Program-made: the position numbers and the translations under genes
In this document: positions 63,383 through 64,000 of the stretch, one piece after another
Layout of the letters: each line of letters opens with the position of its first letter
Numbering within the stretch: position 1 is the first letter of the stretch
Assembly: GCF_900101785.1 (NCBI RefSeq)
Contig: NZ_LT629688.1
Span: forward strand, 2,480,001-2,544,000
Direction: 5' to 3'
DNA length: 64,000 nt
DNA from: Auraticoccus monumenti
GTDB taxonomy: Bacteria; Actinomycetota; Actinomycetes; Propionibacteriales; Propionibacteriaceae
The notes under the pieces: generated by a model
The model's input: the letters and a program-made list of their open reading frames with translations, nothing else
Databases searched by the model: none
Told to the model about the DNA's origin: nothing

Positions 63383-63895
63383 TCAGGACCGGAAGGGCTC
63401 GACCTTCACGATGGTGACGGAGATCGGCTTGCCGTTCGGTGCGGTGTAGGTGACCTCGTCGCCCCTGCGGCGGCCGAGGATCGCGCTGCCCAGCGGCGAC
63501 TGCGGGCTGTAGACGTTGATGTCGTCGGCGGCCTCGTCCAGGCCCAGCACCTCCCGCGAGCCGAGCAGGAAGGTGTCGGTGTCGGAGGTGTCGCCGTCGA
63601 AGGCGATGGTGATCCGGGTGCCGGCGGCGACCTCGTCGGGGTCGTCGGGGGCGTCGCCCACCTCGGCGCGTCGCAGCATGTCGGTGAGCTGGCGGATCCG
63701 GGCCTCCATCTGGCCCTGCTCCTCGCGGGCGGCGTGGTAGCCGCCGTTCTCCTTCAGGTCACCCTCGTCACGGGCGGCGGCGATCGCCGCGGTGACTTCG
63801 TCACGACCCACGTTGACGAGGTGGTCCAGCTCGGCCCGGAGCTTGTCGTGGGCCTCCTGGGTCAGCCAGATCGTGTTCGCGTCGGTCTTTTCCAT
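63383..63895 (-). CDS. greA: Transcription elongation factor GreA
   Basis: Rescues backtracked RNA polymerase by stimulating cleavage. 170 residues: N-terminal coiled coil (WLTQEAHDKLRAELDHLVNVGRDEVTAAIAAARDEGDLKENGGYHAAREEQGQMEARIRQL is split, with the acidic tip DEGDLKENGGY) and the FKBP-like C-terminal domain (SPQSPLGSAILGRRRGDEVTY). ATG start. Confidence 0.95.
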   Translation of the reverse strand: MEKTDANTIWLTQEAHDKLRAELDHLVNVGRDEVTAAIAAARDEGDLKENGGYHAAREEQGQMEARIRQLTDMLRRAEVGDAPDDPDEVAAGTRITIAFDGDTSDTDTFLLGSREVLGLDEAADDINVYSPQSPLGSAILGRRRGDEVTYTAPNGKPISVTIVKVEPFRS

Positions 63896-63954
63896 CGGAC
63901 GAGACTAGCAGCGGGGGCGGCTCGGGCCCGGCTGCAGCGCCGACCGGGCTCCGC

Positions 63955-64000
63955 TCAGAGCACCTCGCACCCGTCGAAGCTCACCGCGGCGGCCGTGCGG
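63955..64000 (-). CDS. C-terminus of a DUF4307-like protein (5' end outside window)
   Basis: Minus-strand frame running from the window edge to TGA 63955-63957, coding RTAAAVSFDGCEVL. The ending and the position upstream of greA match DUF4307 membrane proteins of actinobacteria. Only 14 residues are visible, so this is tentative. Confidence 0.45.
   Translation of the reverse strand, partial: RTAAAVSFDGCEVL

Overview
The window is a 64 kb piece of a very GC-rich chromosome. Its gene content points to a free-living, spore-less-type actinobacterium: a mycothiol-dependent maleylpyruvate-isomerase-like enzyme, two luciferase-like monooxygenases, zinc-free (C-minus) ribosomal protein paralogues behind a Zur-type box, a YczR/YczE pair, a greA next to what looks like the end of a DUF4307 gene, and many GTG starts and 1-4 base gene overlaps. 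The genus cannot be fixed from the sequence; a Propionibacteriales-type host is my guess. I see no tRNA or rRNA gene, no CRISPR array, no transposase, no integrase and no phage genes.

Left part (1-19566): end of a DUF2207 membrane protein; a minus-strand operon speD - DUF4178 - DUF350 - membrane-anchored speE; a methyltransferase; glyA; a short Cys-containing leader peptide in front of a TSUP transporter that has no ordinary start codon; the divergent yczR/yczE pair followed by a translationally coupled LLM oxidoreductase and a GH13 enzyme; a GGTCGGTG-rich repeat tract and an aminotransferase; a DUF559 nuclease-like gene bracketed by hairpin repeats; rlmB-cysS; and a TetR / acyl-CoA dehydrogenase / SDR catabolic set.

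Centre (19567-33011): an 894-base gene-free tract with two large palindromes in opposite orientation and a 42-43 base tandem repeat; a DUF4032 kinase-like protein; a lipoprotein esterase; an orphan UgpC/MsmK-type ATPase; another LLM enzyme; transglutaminase-sdaA; an LCP cell-wall ligase; a BCCT transporter; and a zinc-starvation cluster (rpsN, rpmB on minus; rpmF, CobW-like, rpmJ, rpmE on plus) around one Zur-type operator.

Right-centre (33087-41834) is an arsenic island: three ArsC-type phosphatase-fold domains (one fused behind an ArsR domain and a helical linker), an Acr3 efflux pump, two flavoproteins and an MFS transporter in overlapping order, a separate CgArsR-like repressor and a CoA-disulfide-reductase-like enzyme. 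It is followed by an arabinoside cassette (GH51 - two permeases - binding protein - LacI) that has no ATPase of its own and may borrow the orphan one at 23084-24199.

Right part (47869-64000) mixes housekeeping genes (msrA, ung, greA) with an accessory patch at about 49.9-53 kb containing two small P-loop kinases, a frameshifted UMP-kinase homologue and a frameshifted lipoprotein, then a HXXXD acyltransferase, a Cys-rich four-helix copper-storage-like protein beside a DUF305 membrane protein, an AI-2E family transporter, a DUF4097-like/DUF2089 pair and a third family of palindromic repeats. Most transcription-unit ends carry perfect 13-14 bp GC-rich hairpins without a U-tract.
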